Origin: Pirellulales bacterium
Lineage (GTDB): Bacteria > Planctomycetota > Planctomycetia > Pirellulales > Thermoguttaceae
Reading direction: 5' to 3'
Assembly: GCA_030605745.1 (NCBI GenBank)
Contig: JAUWHT010000021.1
Span: 1 to 8,493 of the forward strand
DNA length: 8,493 bases
Below the pieces are notes generated by a model. The model was not told the DNA's origin. It ran no database searches and saw nothing but the letters and a program-made list of their open reading frames with translations. The position numbers and the translations under genes were made by a program. Of this stretch, positions 1 through 6,211 are shown in pieces. Numbering within the stretch: position 1 is the first letter of the stretch; each line of letters starts with the position of its first letter.

Positions 1-108
1 TACCCCTACTAACGCCTCAGCCACGACCTCACGGTCGCCGCCGCATAGCTCGGGGCCGGGATGGTTCGCTAGACCTTTCCCGTACGACTCTTTCATTCGC
101 GACTCCAT
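1..108 (-). mobile_element. Group II intron-type leader region (partial, runs off the left edge)
   Basis: On the minus strand an ATG at 108 opens a frame that stays open for 36 codons to the window edge. It contains KESYGKGLANHPGPELC and, after it, a GGDREV..EAL stretch. From memory this matches the short conserved peptide found just upstream of many bacterial group II intron reverse transcriptase/maturase (ltrA) genes. In such loci it is usually annotated as a hypothetical protein and probably reflects conserved intron RNA rather than a functional protein. The reverse transcriptase itself would lie to the left of this window. A small hairpin (GCCGG / CCGGC around 109-124) sits directly upstream. 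No intron 5' boundary was located. Identification rests on recall of the peptide, so it is moderate. Confidence 0.55.
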
Positions 109-178
109 GCCGGTTTATCCCGGCGCTTTCTCTGACCCCAAGAACCCAAGAACCCCCCCAGGACTACAACGCTATGTT

Positions 179-279
179 CACCACGGAGTCATGGAGGACA
201 CAGAGTTTAGTCTAGTTGTTGAAAGTAAAACTCTATTTTTCTCGTGATTTTCTCCGTGTCCTCCGTGACTGAAGTGGTG
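179..279. repeat. MITE-like inverted repeat (about 101 bp)
   Basis: The left arm 179-205 and right arm 252-279 are imperfect inverted repeats. Both start CACCAC at the outside and share a GGAGGACAC core; about four positions differ and there is one 1-base indel. The inner 46 bases are AT-rich. The arms resemble the 'CACGGAG...CACGGAG' sequences seen dispersed in many bacterial genomes (recall). It lies 17 bases beyond the stop codon of the PEP-CTERM gene and could fold into a long hairpin in that transcript, so it may also act as a terminator or 3' end stabiliser. It encodes nothing. Confidence 0.6.
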
Positions 280-296
280 TATTCATTGAAGTTGAG

Positions 297-1292
297 TTAG
301 CGTTGTGACCTACTCGACTTCTTGTAAAAAGAAAATAGACCCATTAGCCCCAGCCCCAAAACCATCAAGAAGACTGATGAAGGTTCCGGAACCTCCTCAT
401 AACAGGCGGTATTCCTTTCATCATAGCGCCATCTGCCCCATTCAATATTAGCGGGATTATAGACCCCGGGCAGGTCAAAGATGTGGAGATTCGCAGTTGT
501 TTGGACCACAATCTCTATGTCTCCGTCTTTGTCCAGGTCATTGAGTAGGGGGACAGCCCCAAAAAAGGCTACATATGGATTTACGCCGGGTATTACTCTG
601 GGAAAATCATCATCCGTATACTCGCTGCCATCATGATGAAAGGCATAAAGAGTCGACTGGGTAGCATGGCCGGGATTTCCACACCCTCCCATTATCAAGT
701 AAACTATTTCCTGATCCCCGTCGCCGTCAATATCGCCCATAACAGGACCGCCCGCGGTATCGGCGGGATGAAGAGAATCGGACTGTAGTCCTACTGCCGC
801 TTTCGCATCAAGCACTTTGCCGTCAGCAGGCCAGCCGCCCACGGTCGTGCCGTCATGATTGAAAGCGTAAAGCCTGGTGCGGTCATTGCTGCAGGCTACA
901 ATCTCCAGATCCCCGTCTCCGTCTAAATCGCCCAGAATAGGCTCCGCTATTCTCAGACGTTCATAGTAATGGCCATCAATACCGTGAATATCCTTGCCCC
1001 CCTCCCATCCGGGAAGGTAATTCCCGCCGCCATCCCAAACGTGCAGTTTATTAACTCCCAGATAAACTATTTCATTTTTGCTGTTGCCTGTTAAATCGCC
1101 CAGCACAACCAGATTTGAATCGTCATTACCTCCATTACTATTAGCATACGTATAAGGTGCTGAACAGTAATTGCTCCCATCAGCGTTATAAATTTCGTAG
1201 GGCGTTACAATTTCCAGGTTATCATTGCCTCCCACATCCCCCACCGCGAAGTTGGCGTTGTTGTAGTAATGCCCTTTGGGGTCAGAGCGCAC
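297..1292 (-). CDS. PEP-CTERM-anchored FG-GAP/VCBS repeat protein, 5'-truncated
   Basis: This is an extracellular beta-propeller-type repeat protein. Five FG-GAP/VCBS-like calcium-binding repeats are visible at residues 17-29, 64-76, 120-132, 185-197 and 250-262; the best are LGDLDGDGDLEIV and MGDIDGDGDQEIV. The C-terminus carries a PEP-CTERM sorting signal: VPEP at 301-304, a hydrophobic helix at about 306-322 and a basic tail (KKSSRSQR). In such proteins exosortase/EpsH machinery processes the tail during export. There is no signal peptide. The only start, GTG at 1292, lies inside a palindromic MITE-like element, and a TGA in that element stops the frame just upstream. Native sequence therefore begins around GHYYNN (residue 7). 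The true 5' end, with the signal peptide and probably more repeats, has been lost or displaced. It is most likely a pseudogene, although the remaining frame is clean. The family call is firm; the ligand and function are unknown. Confidence 0.8.
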   Translation of the reverse strand: MRSDPKGHYYNNANFAVGDVGGNDNLEIVTPYEIYNADGSNYCSAPYTYANSNGGNDDSNLVVLGDLTGNSKNEIVYLGVNKLHVWDGGGNYLPGWEGGKDIHGIDGHYYERLRIAEPILGDLDGDGDLEIVACSNDRTRLYAFNHDGTTVGGWPADGKVLDAKAAVGLQSDSLHPADTAGGPVMGDIDGDGDQEIVYLIMGGCGNPGHATQSTLYAFHHDGSEYTDDDFPRVIPGVNPYVAFFGAVPLLNDLDKDGDIEIVVQTTANLHIFDLPGVYNPANIEWGRWRYDERNTACYEEVPEPSSVFLMVLGLGLMGLFSFYKKSSRSQR

Positions 1293-1372
1293 TCAGTCAT
1301 TAGTAGAACATTCCACCCGTTACTATTGGTTTGTACCGGGGTCCCTAATGACTAAGTGCGCTCTGACCCCAA
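1276..1372. mobile_element. 97-bp palindromic MITE/REP-like element interrupting the FG-GAP gene
   Basis: The arms 1276-1303 and 1345-1372 are inverted repeats of 28 bases with 27 matches, beginning TTGGGGTCAGAGCGCAC at each outer end. The 41-base centre does not pair. It has no coding capacity. The ends resemble GGGGTCAGAG-type repeats that I recall near REP-associated Y1 transposases (TnpA-REP/RAYT), so mobilisation in trans is plausible but not shown. The element coincides with the 5' break of the PEP-CTERM gene. The sequence beyond it (1373-1477) does not continue the FG-GAP frame recognisably. Confidence 0.75.
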
Positions 1373-1477
1373 CGTCACGTCCAATGTCTTTGCCTTCGTC
1401 ACCGCTGCAGTCGGAGCCCACCTCGCCCGCAAACCAGCCCCCTCATTGCTCCCCAGGGCGTGAACGGTTACATTTCG

Positions 1478-2178
1478 GGTAGTGCCTCATGATATTGGCA
1501 AGGATTTCTTGGGTTTATAGCAGTCTAATACTGATGTTAGAACATTTTCTCGTTGTTCAGTCCAGTCCTCTCGCTGCAGGTCGCTGACATGAACCGGATA
1601 TTGGATGTACGCCAGCACCGACCAGAGTCGATCTGTCAGGCCCAATGCCATGGCGGGGGTTTGCCCGTTCAGCGAACGATGTACGCGCGTCCAATTGTAC
1701 AGATCGCGCCACAGCGACAACACCCACCGCAGCCATTGCTCGCCGCGAGAGACGTTGCGAGTACGCCGGGCCAGCCGCGTTTGTTGCTTTCTCCAATTGC
1801 AAACGGTGGAAGTCCTCGGCCCGCCGACCGGCCTTTTCAAGGAACTGTTCCACCGTACGAGGATCAACCTCACAAATGTCCGCTGTGGCTTCCAGCGAAC
1901 AACCGTACCCCCTGCAATACAGCCGACGGATGTGTTTGCGTCTTCCCGTCCACTCGACGACGCTAAGGTTCCCCGCGTCAAACCGATTGAAGTCGTCGCA
2001 ATCCGGGTTGGGGCAGGCAAACACAGCCAGCAAGCCGCCGTTGTCGGCACCATTGGGCTGGTTGCTCCGATCTTTCCTTGCCATCGCCAGCCTCCTTGCA
2101 CTGCTAGCACATTTAGGCACAACGGGGGAGGCAACAGCATAACAACCCCGCTATTTCTTGTATCATGAGGCACTACCC
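1478..2178 (-). mobile_element. Internally deleted IS-like element with perfect 18-bp terminal inverted repeats
   Basis: GGGTAGTGCCTCATGATA at 1478-1495 is exactly the reverse complement of 2161-2178, which delimits a 701-bp element. It carries a transposase relic on the minus strand. The ends are intact, so it could still be moved by a related transposase in trans. No clear target-site duplication is visible: the flanks ACATTTC and AATTTTC are only similar. It sits 14 bp downstream of the cvpA-like gene. The family is probably IS1-like (zinc-finger plus DDE transposase), which is uncertain. Confidence 0.8.
1487..2084 (-). pseudogene. Transposase relic, zinc-finger/HTH start and DDE C-terminal tail, catalytic core lost
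   Basis: The ATG at 2084 is well supported by AAGGAGG about seven bases upstream. The N-terminal part shows a cysteine-rich zinc-binding-like segment (CPNPDC, then YC...GC) and a helix-turn-helix-like stretch (SLEATADICEVDPRTVEQFL). The match to this frame ends near HRLQLE at about 1791. From about 1780 the family-like sequence continues in a different frame (RNVSRGEQWLRW, WTRVHRSLNGQTPAMALGL) to a TGA at 1487 inside the terminal repeat. The central DDE catalytic region is therefore deleted, with a frame change at the join. A second, smaller deletion is likely between RRLYC and GCSLEATAD, where related transposases have a longer stretch (recall). It cannot encode an active enzyme. Similar proteins are usually annotated as IS1-family or helix-turn-helix transposases. 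Confidence 0.7.
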
Positions 2179-2192
2179 AATTTTCAATTCCG

Positions 2193-2843
2193 TTACTTCT
2201 GCAGGTCCTCAGGCAGCACTCGCAGTGTACTATGTTGGTTCATGTAGGCTTCCAGGTTGGCCCGACGGGTGGCGTACTTGGGCATGAACAGGCCGTGGGG
2301 GTCAAACACGTACTTTTCGTCTTTCCACTGCTGCTCGGTGGCCGAGCGGCAGAACTGGCCCCGCGACATCTTCTGCACGAACCCCAGCCATTTGATTTCG
2401 GGAGACCAACTATTGGCCGCCCGCTGCTCGGGCTTAAACGCGCCGCCCATGAAGTCCCTTGCCAGCGGGGCGGTGTGCAGTGTCATCGCGGTGAAACAGA
2501 CCATTACCCAGCCGATCCAGGCGGCGAAAACCACGCTGCCGATCCGGTCGGCGAGCTTCAGGAAGCGGACCTTCACCCTGGACAGCAAGTCGGTCGCCGC
2601 CCGGAAGATAACCATAAAGATCCCGAACAGACCCCACAGGGCAAGGAAATCCCAGAGATAAGTGTACGTGGCGAACGTCTCGCTATATCCCTCCAGCCAG
2701 GCGGCGGTCGGCTCCCAGAAGTTGGTGGCCAAAAGCGCGGCGGTCACCACGTTGATCAACCGGATCGCGTTGCCCCACATACCCTCAGTGTAGAGGCACC
2801 CGACGCACGCAATGAAGATCACGAACAGGAGCAACGTTAGCAT
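2193..2843 (-). CDS. CvpA-like integral membrane protein
   Basis: This 216-residue protein has three or four predicted hydrophobic segments: about residues 2-18, a weaker one at 29-43, 63-82 and 101-122. A soluble C-terminal tail follows, from about 123 to the end. The arrangement, the N-terminal helix and the hydrophobic pattern resemble the CvpA (colicin V production) family of small inner-membrane proteins. Their biochemical role is poorly known; some affect envelope stability and secretion. The tail (RANLEAYMNQHSTLRVLP) is longer than the CvpA core. The gene follows the GspE-like gene by 30 bases filled with a heptamer repeat and is probably co-transcribed with it. No clear Shine-Dalgarno sequence precedes the ATG. 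The IS-like element begins 14 bases after its stop codon. The family call is by pattern and moderate; it could be another small membrane protein. Confidence 0.65.
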   Translation of the reverse strand: MLTLLLFVIFIACVGCLYTEGMWGNAIRLINVVTAALLATNFWEPTAAWLEGYSETFATYTYLWDFLALWGLFGIFMVIFRAATDLLSRVKVRFLKLADRIGSVVFAAWIGWVMVCFTAMTLHTAPLARDFMGGAFKPEQRAANSWSPEIKWLGFVQKMSRGQFCRSATEQQWKDEKYVFDPHGLFMPKYATRRANLEAYMNQHSTLRVLPEDLQK

Positions 2844-2846
2844 GGT

Positions 2847-2874
2847 TCAGCATCCATCATTCAGCATTCAGCAT
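2847..2874. repeat. Four tandem heptamers in the gspE-like/cvpA-like gap
   Basis: On the plus strand TCAGCAT occurs three times (2847-2853, 2861-2867, 2868-2874), with one diverged unit CCATCAT (2854-2860) in phase. The array fills nearly the whole 30-base spacer between the two genes and reaches the stop codon of the upstream one. It lies where the ribosome binding site of the cvpA-like gene should be, so changes in copy number could alter its translation (inference). Confidence 0.7.
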
Positions 2875-4625
2875 TACTGCTTCAGCACCCTCATCAATTC
2901 CGGCAGCGAGGTAACGCCTTTGGCCACCAACAGGATACCTTCCTCCTGGAGGTTTCTCATACCATCTTTTCGTGCGGCCTGGCGGACCAGTTCGAGCTTG
3001 GGCGAAGTGGCCAGCACCCGGCGGACCGTATCGCCGACGGTAAGCAACTCGAAGATTGCAGTGCGGCCCTTGTAGCCCACGCCGCCGCACTCGGGGCACA
3101 CCTCCTCGGGCTGCTGGGGCGGGCGGTAGAACGCCTGTAGGCGACCTTTAGGGATACCCAACTGCTGGAGGACCTTCGGTGCCGGGGCATACGCTTCCTT
3201 GCACGCCTCGCACAACTTGCGCACCAGCCGCTGACAGAGAACGCCCGAAACCACTTGGGCGAACTCGACCGGCAGAACCCCAAGGGCCAGCACCCGCAAC
3301 AGCGCCTCCACGGCATCCTTCGCCCGCATCGTGCTTATGACCAGCCGATTCTCGGAAGAAATCTCCTTGCACAACAGGCTCACCGTCTCCGCATTGACCA
3401 GGTCGCGGACGACCACCACGTTCGGCTCCGTGCGAAACATCTTCGGCAGCACACTGGCCGGCGACTGGCCGTCGGCTGCCTTGTACGTGGTGACCGGGAT
3501 ATTCTCGATCTGCTCGTACCGGCCGGTCTCCTCTTCGACCGCCATGAACTCCCGCACCAACCGGTCGGTCTGGTGCAGCACCACGTCCACGGTGCTTCGC
3601 AGTCCGGCGGCCGGCATGGCGCTAAACAGCAGGAAACCCTTTTCCAAGCTCAACAGCTCCTTGAGTTGCCCCTGGACCTTCGCCCTCATGCCAAGCTCGT
3701 CGAGGGTTTTGAAGCGGACTTGCCGCCGCTCGAACTGGATCAATGCGCGTTCGCCGGTCTTTGTGCCCTGAGAGGCCAGCGTGCCGGCGAACTGGATCGA
3801 ATTGTACTCGGCGGCGAAGGTCCCTTCCTGTCGATTTTGGCGGTCCTTGTGATTCAGGCCGCAGAGCAACTTCATCGCTTCCAAGGCGGGGTCGCCGGAT
3901 TCGCGCTCGATGGATTGCCGGGGTAGCCAGACGCCGTCGACCATGTACCGCACGGCGACGGCCTGCTGGCTGAAGTCGAGCACGATCGCAGAGGCCCGGC
4001 AGGACAGCCCGTCCGCAAGGATTTCCCGCGCGGCACGGAGGCCGGGTGCTTGTCGGGCGGCCAGCAGTCGGGCATTGTCCTCGCGTGGGTCGGCCCCACC
4101 GCGGGCGAGCACTTTCACTGGCGGGCCTTTCGCGTGCAGATCGGGCGCCTCGGCCTCGATCTTGATTCCAACCTTTCTCAGCCGCACCGCAAGCCACCAG
4201 CGGAGGTGTTCCCGGGTAAGCACCCGCTGGTTGTTGTCCACTCGCGAGTTGCGATAGACCACGTAGCCCACAAACGGCCCCGTGTACGCGATCACAAGCA
4301 GCGGAAAGCCTAGCCAGAAGTACGGTATCAACCACAACAGCACAAACGCTGCTATAAAACTGCCGAAGACGATCGGGTTCCAGCGGAGATAGTCAAGTTT
4401 CATTTCCTGGCAGTCCCGGCTGACCCAATCGGTGGTCCCCACCCAGGCGAGGAAGACCAGCCAGCAGGCGATGATTTTGACCCAGCTCAGGTAGTAGCCC
4501 GGCCCGCGGAAGTCTTTGGTAATCTCCATCCCAGGCCACTGGCTGCCCTGCTGGGCGAACAGCTCGCCGGCACCGAGAGTCATCACCGCAGTCGCAACGA
4601 CCAGTATAAACAGGAAGCGAGACAT
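2874..4625 (-). CDS. Membrane-anchored GspE/PilB-like protein with degenerate ATPase motifs
   Basis: This 583-residue protein is related to type II secretion/type IV pilus ATPases. It begins with a signal-like helix (residues 1-20) and has membrane segments at about 46-62 and 84-123, which is unusual for cytoplasmic GspE proteins. The C-terminal half follows the GspE layout: a C-terminal zinc site (C472, C475 and CPEC at 510-513), then GGVGYKGRTAIFELL, typical of the family. The nucleotide-binding motifs are broken. Where GPTGSGKTT is expected there is SAMPAAGLRST (335-345). The Walker B region reads RTEPNVVVVRDLVNAET instead of DPDVxxxGEIRDxET. The His box reads ENRLVISTMRA, with Arg for His. 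It is therefore probably a pseudo-ATPase: a structural or regulatory partner, perhaps of the neighbouring PilT-family enzyme (inference). It is 99 bases after pilT and 30 before the cvpA-like gene. The frame is clean throughout, so decay by drift is unlikely. Confidence 0.8.
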   Translation of the reverse strand: MSRFLFILVVATAVMTLGAGELFAQQGSQWPGMEITKDFRGPGYYLSWVKIIACWLVFLAWVGTTDWVSRDCQEMKLDYLRWNPIVFGSFIAAFVLLWLIPYFWLGFPLLVIAYTGPFVGYVVYRNSRVDNNQRVLTREHLRWWLAVRLRKVGIKIEAEAPDLHAKGPPVKVLARGGADPREDNARLLAARQAPGLRAAREILADGLSCRASAIVLDFSQQAVAVRYMVDGVWLPRQSIERESGDPALEAMKLLCGLNHKDRQNRQEGTFAAEYNSIQFAGTLASQGTKTGERALIQFERRQVRFKTLDELGMRAKVQGQLKELLSLEKGFLLFSAMPAAGLRSTVDVVLHQTDRLVREFMAVEEETGRYEQIENIPVTTYKAADGQSPASVLPKMFRTEPNVVVVRDLVNAETVSLLCKEISSENRLVISTMRAKDAVEALLRVLALGVLPVEFAQVVSGVLCQRLVRKLCEACKEAYAPAPKVLQQLGIPKGRLQAFYRPPQQPEEVCPECGGVGYKGRTAIFELLTVGDTVRRVLATSPKLELVRQAARKDGMRNLQEEGILLVAKGVTSLPELMRVLKQ

Positions 4626-4632
4626 CTTTGCT

Positions 4633-4713
4633 GTTTAGCCCCGGCGTCTACGCCGGGAAAATTGCGCCGCCGTACCGGCGGTGGCTAAACGATTTGCGCC
4701 GCGTGGACGCGGC
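4633..4713. repeat. Three consecutive GC-rich hairpins between pilT-like and gspE-like genes
   Basis: Hairpin 1 is at 4640-4657 (CCCGGCGT / ACGCCGGG, 8 bp). Hairpin 2 is at 4667-4681 (CCGCCG / CGGCGG, 3-base loop). Hairpin 3 is at 4698-4713 (GCCGCGT / ACGCGGC, 7 bp). Hairpins 1 and 2 are bracketed by the inverted pair GTTTAGCC (4633-4640) and GGCTAAAC (4683-4690). TTGCGCCGC is repeated at 4662-4670 and 4694-4702. The block fills most of the intergenic space and looks like a REP-type element. It could also attenuate transcription or stabilise the upstream transcript. No U-tract follows, so it is not a classical terminator. Confidence 0.7.
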
Positions 4714-4724
4714 TGTCACAAGCG

Positions 4725-5873
4725 TTAAAGTATTCCGGGTTCACTGACTTCGATACCTTTAAGTGCCATCTTCAGCGCTTCGGCGTTGGGCGCCACCTCG
4801 AACGCCGCGGCCCGGTCGATCATGTCGGTTTCGACCAGTTGCTTCAGGCTCTGTGTGAAGTCCTGCATACCTTCCTCTTTTCCGATACGGATCGCGTCGG
4901 GCAGCTTCTCGTCCTGCTCTGCGAGGATCAGCTTGCGGACTGTCGGCGAGAAGGTCATGATCTCGACGGTCGGCACCCGGCTGACACCTTCCTTGATCGA
5001 GGGCAGCAGTTTCTGGGCGATGATGGCCTTCATATTGAAGACCAGCGCACTGCGGATGGCCGAGTGCATGCTCTCGGGGAACAGATCGAGGATACGGCCG
5101 ACCGTACTGGGCGCAGTCGAGGCGTGGATGGTGCCGAACACCAGGTGCCCGGTCTCGGCCGCCTGGATCGCCGTCTCGAATGACTCCCAGTCGCGCATCT
5201 CGCCCACCAGCATTACGTCGGGGTCCTCGCGCACGGCGTGTTTCATGCCGACCATGAAGTCCTTCACGTCCATGCCGATCTCGCGCTGGTTGATCAGGCA
5301 TTTGTCCTCAGTGAAGGTGAACTCGATCGGGTCCTCCAGCGTGAGGATATGTTTGCGGTAGCGATGGTTGATCCAATCGAGCATCGAGGCGATGGTGGTG
5401 CTCTTGCCCGATCCGGTGATGCCGGCCAGCAAGATCATCCCCTGGCTGAACTTACAGAGTTCCTCCAGCCTGGGCGGCAGGTGGAGTTCGTCAAAAGTAG
5501 GAATCCAGTTGTTCACCCGCCGCGCGACCAGCCCCACGTGGCCCAACTGCTGCAAGACGTTCACGCGGAACCGCCACCAGTTGCCGTCCACCTCCAGGGA
5601 GTAGGCGAAGTCGATCCCGCCGTCCTCCTCGAACACCTGCTTGCGGCGGCTATCCATGTTGATCATCGGGAAGATCAGCCGGACCATCTCTTCGTCATCG
5701 ATCGCCGGCCGGTTAAGTGGCCGCAACGTACCATCCACCCGCACGTACGGCGCACAACCGACCTTCAAATGAAGATCGCTACCTTCCAACTTAACCAGCG
5801 CGCGAAACAGCTTGTCAATCTCCAACTCCTCGTGCTTGCCAAGGAATCGCTGCTGGTCGGCTTCGACGGTCAT
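4725..5873 (-). CDS. pilT: PilT-family type IV pilus retraction-type ATPase
   Basis: This is a 382-residue cytoplasmic hexameric ATPase of the PilT/PilU group, which powers pilus retraction and twitching motility. The expected motifs appear in order: Walker A GITGSGKST (151-159), Asp box ILTLEDPIEF (176-185), Walker B DPDVMLVGEMRD (217-228), His box TGHLVFGTIHAST (241-253), and a C-terminal VRKLILAEQ stretch like the PilT AIRNLIRE region (about 312-320). Length and motif order are normal for PilT. The N-terminal domain carries the usual SDLHLKVG segment (32-39). No pilin, PilB or PilC gene is in view. Its partner here is the degenerate GspE-like protein 99 bases downstream, so it could serve a non-pilus secretion system. 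The ATG at 5873 has no Shine-Dalgarno sequence; a G-quadruplex motif starts about six bases upstream of it. PilT versus PilU cannot be settled. Confidence 0.9.
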   Translation of the reverse strand: MTVEADQQRFLGKHEELEIDKLFRALVKLEGSDLHLKVGCAPYVRVDGTLRPLNRPAIDDEEMVRLIFPMINMDSRRKQVFEEDGGIDFAYSLEVDGNWWRFRVNVLQQLGHVGLVARRVNNWIPTFDELHLPPRLEELCKFSQGMILLAGITGSGKSTTIASMLDWINHRYRKHILTLEDPIEFTFTEDKCLINQREIGMDVKDFMVGMKHAVREDPDVMLVGEMRDWESFETAIQAAETGHLVFGTIHASTAPSTVGRILDLFPESMHSAIRSALVFNMKAIIAQKLLPSIKEGVSRVPTVEIMTFSPTVRKLILAEQDEKLPDAIRIGKEEGMQDFTQSLKQLVETDMIDRAAAFEVAPNAEALKMALKGIEVSEPGIL

Positions 5874-5878
5874 GGTTA

Positions 5879-5910
5879 GGGGCGAGGGGCCAGGGGTTAG
5901 GGATTAGGGG
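5879..5910 (+). promoter_or_regulatory. G-quadruplex motif immediately upstream of pilT
   Basis: Five runs of three or four G occur within 32 bases on the plus strand (5879-5882, 5886-5889, 5893-5896, 5900-5902, 5907-5910), with loops of 3 or 4 bases. This fits the intramolecular G-quadruplex pattern. For the minus-strand pilT gene the plus strand is the template, and the mRNA leader is C-rich. It may alternatively be a dispersed GGGGTTAGGG-like repeat. Any regulatory effect is inference. Confidence 0.5.
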
Positions 5911-5928
5911 CGAGCGGTCGCGGTTCAC

Positions 5929-5954
5929 GTTTAGCGGCCGCCGGCACGGCGGCC
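5929..5954. repeat. GTTTAGC-led GC hairpin (REP-like) upstream of pilT
   Basis: GGCCGCCG (5936-5943) pairs with CGGCGGCC (5947-5954) around a GCA loop and is preceded by GTTTAGC (5929-5935). The same GTTTAGC lead followed by a compact GC hairpin occurs between pilT and the gspE-like gene (4633-4657). The two copies therefore probably belong to one dispersed repeat family. Confidence 0.55.
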
Positions 5955-6007
5955 CACTGATAACTCAAACTGTAAATGTTTAGCATTTCGGAAAAGTGCT
6001 TGTTCGC

Positions 6008-6208
6008 TTATCGCATGACTTCGGCAAGACGCATGTCAGATTTCAGCAACTCATTGATGACTGTGGACGGGTCCGAATGTTTGGCTTCCGCGATCTTACC
6101 AACGAAGTCTTGGACCTCGGATTCCAGATAGACCGGTACGTTCAGCTTGGAATCCGGCTTGCAAAACTTTCCTCGCTCCGCTTTCGAGAAGTCGTATTCT
6201 TTTTTCAT
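6008..6208 (-). CDS. BrnA-like ribbon-helix-helix antitoxin
   Basis: This 66-residue protein begins MKKEYDFSKAERGKF, the usual start of small antitoxins encoded directly after BrnT-type toxins. NVPVYLESEVQDFVGKIAEAK, followed by a DPSTVINELLK helix, fits a ribbon-helix-helix DNA-binding fold. Such antitoxins bind the toxin and repress their own operon. GGAG at 6215-6218, six bases upstream, supports the ATG. The preceding 29-codon ORF ends three bases earlier and looks like the tail of the matching toxin, so this antitoxin now appears to lack a functional partner here. The exact family name is inferred from recall of BrnT/BrnA neighbours. Confidence 0.65.
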   Translation of the reverse strand: MKKEYDFSKAERGKFCKPDSKLNVPVYLESEVQDFVGKIAEAKHSDPSTVINELLKSDMRLAEVMR

Positions 6209-6211
6209 AAC

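Noticed and set aside
1373..1477. Possible continuation of the FG-GAP gene between the two mobile elements
   Set aside because: The minus-strand frames here give no FG-GAP repeat and contain stops or unfamiliar sequence; a short open frame was not recognised.
1605..2168. Long plus-strand frame (187 codons) across the IS
   Set aside because: Shadow of the transposase relic: no family resemblance, while both minus-strand frames show clear transposase motifs.
1792..2173. N-terminal half of the 228-codon minus-strand frame
   Set aside because: Only its last 95 or so residues look like transposase; the first part is the wrong frame of the zinc-finger/HTH region.
1471..2187. Target-site duplication around the IS-like element
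   Set aside because: The flanks (ACATTTC / AATTTTC) are similar but not identical; not strong enough to call.
3255..3926. Plus-strand frame opposite the GspE-like gene (223 codons)
   Set aside because: Antisense shadow of a GC-rich coding region; no recognisable domains and the opposite strand has clear GspE-family sequence.
5238..5879. Plus-strand frame opposite pilT (213 codons)
   Set aside because: Antisense to conserved PilT motifs; low-complexity composition typical of shadow frames.
5975..5989. Small hairpin AAATG-TTTAG-CATTT downstream of the BrnA-like gene
   Set aside because: Five weak A/T-rich pairs and no U-tract; too poor to call a terminator.
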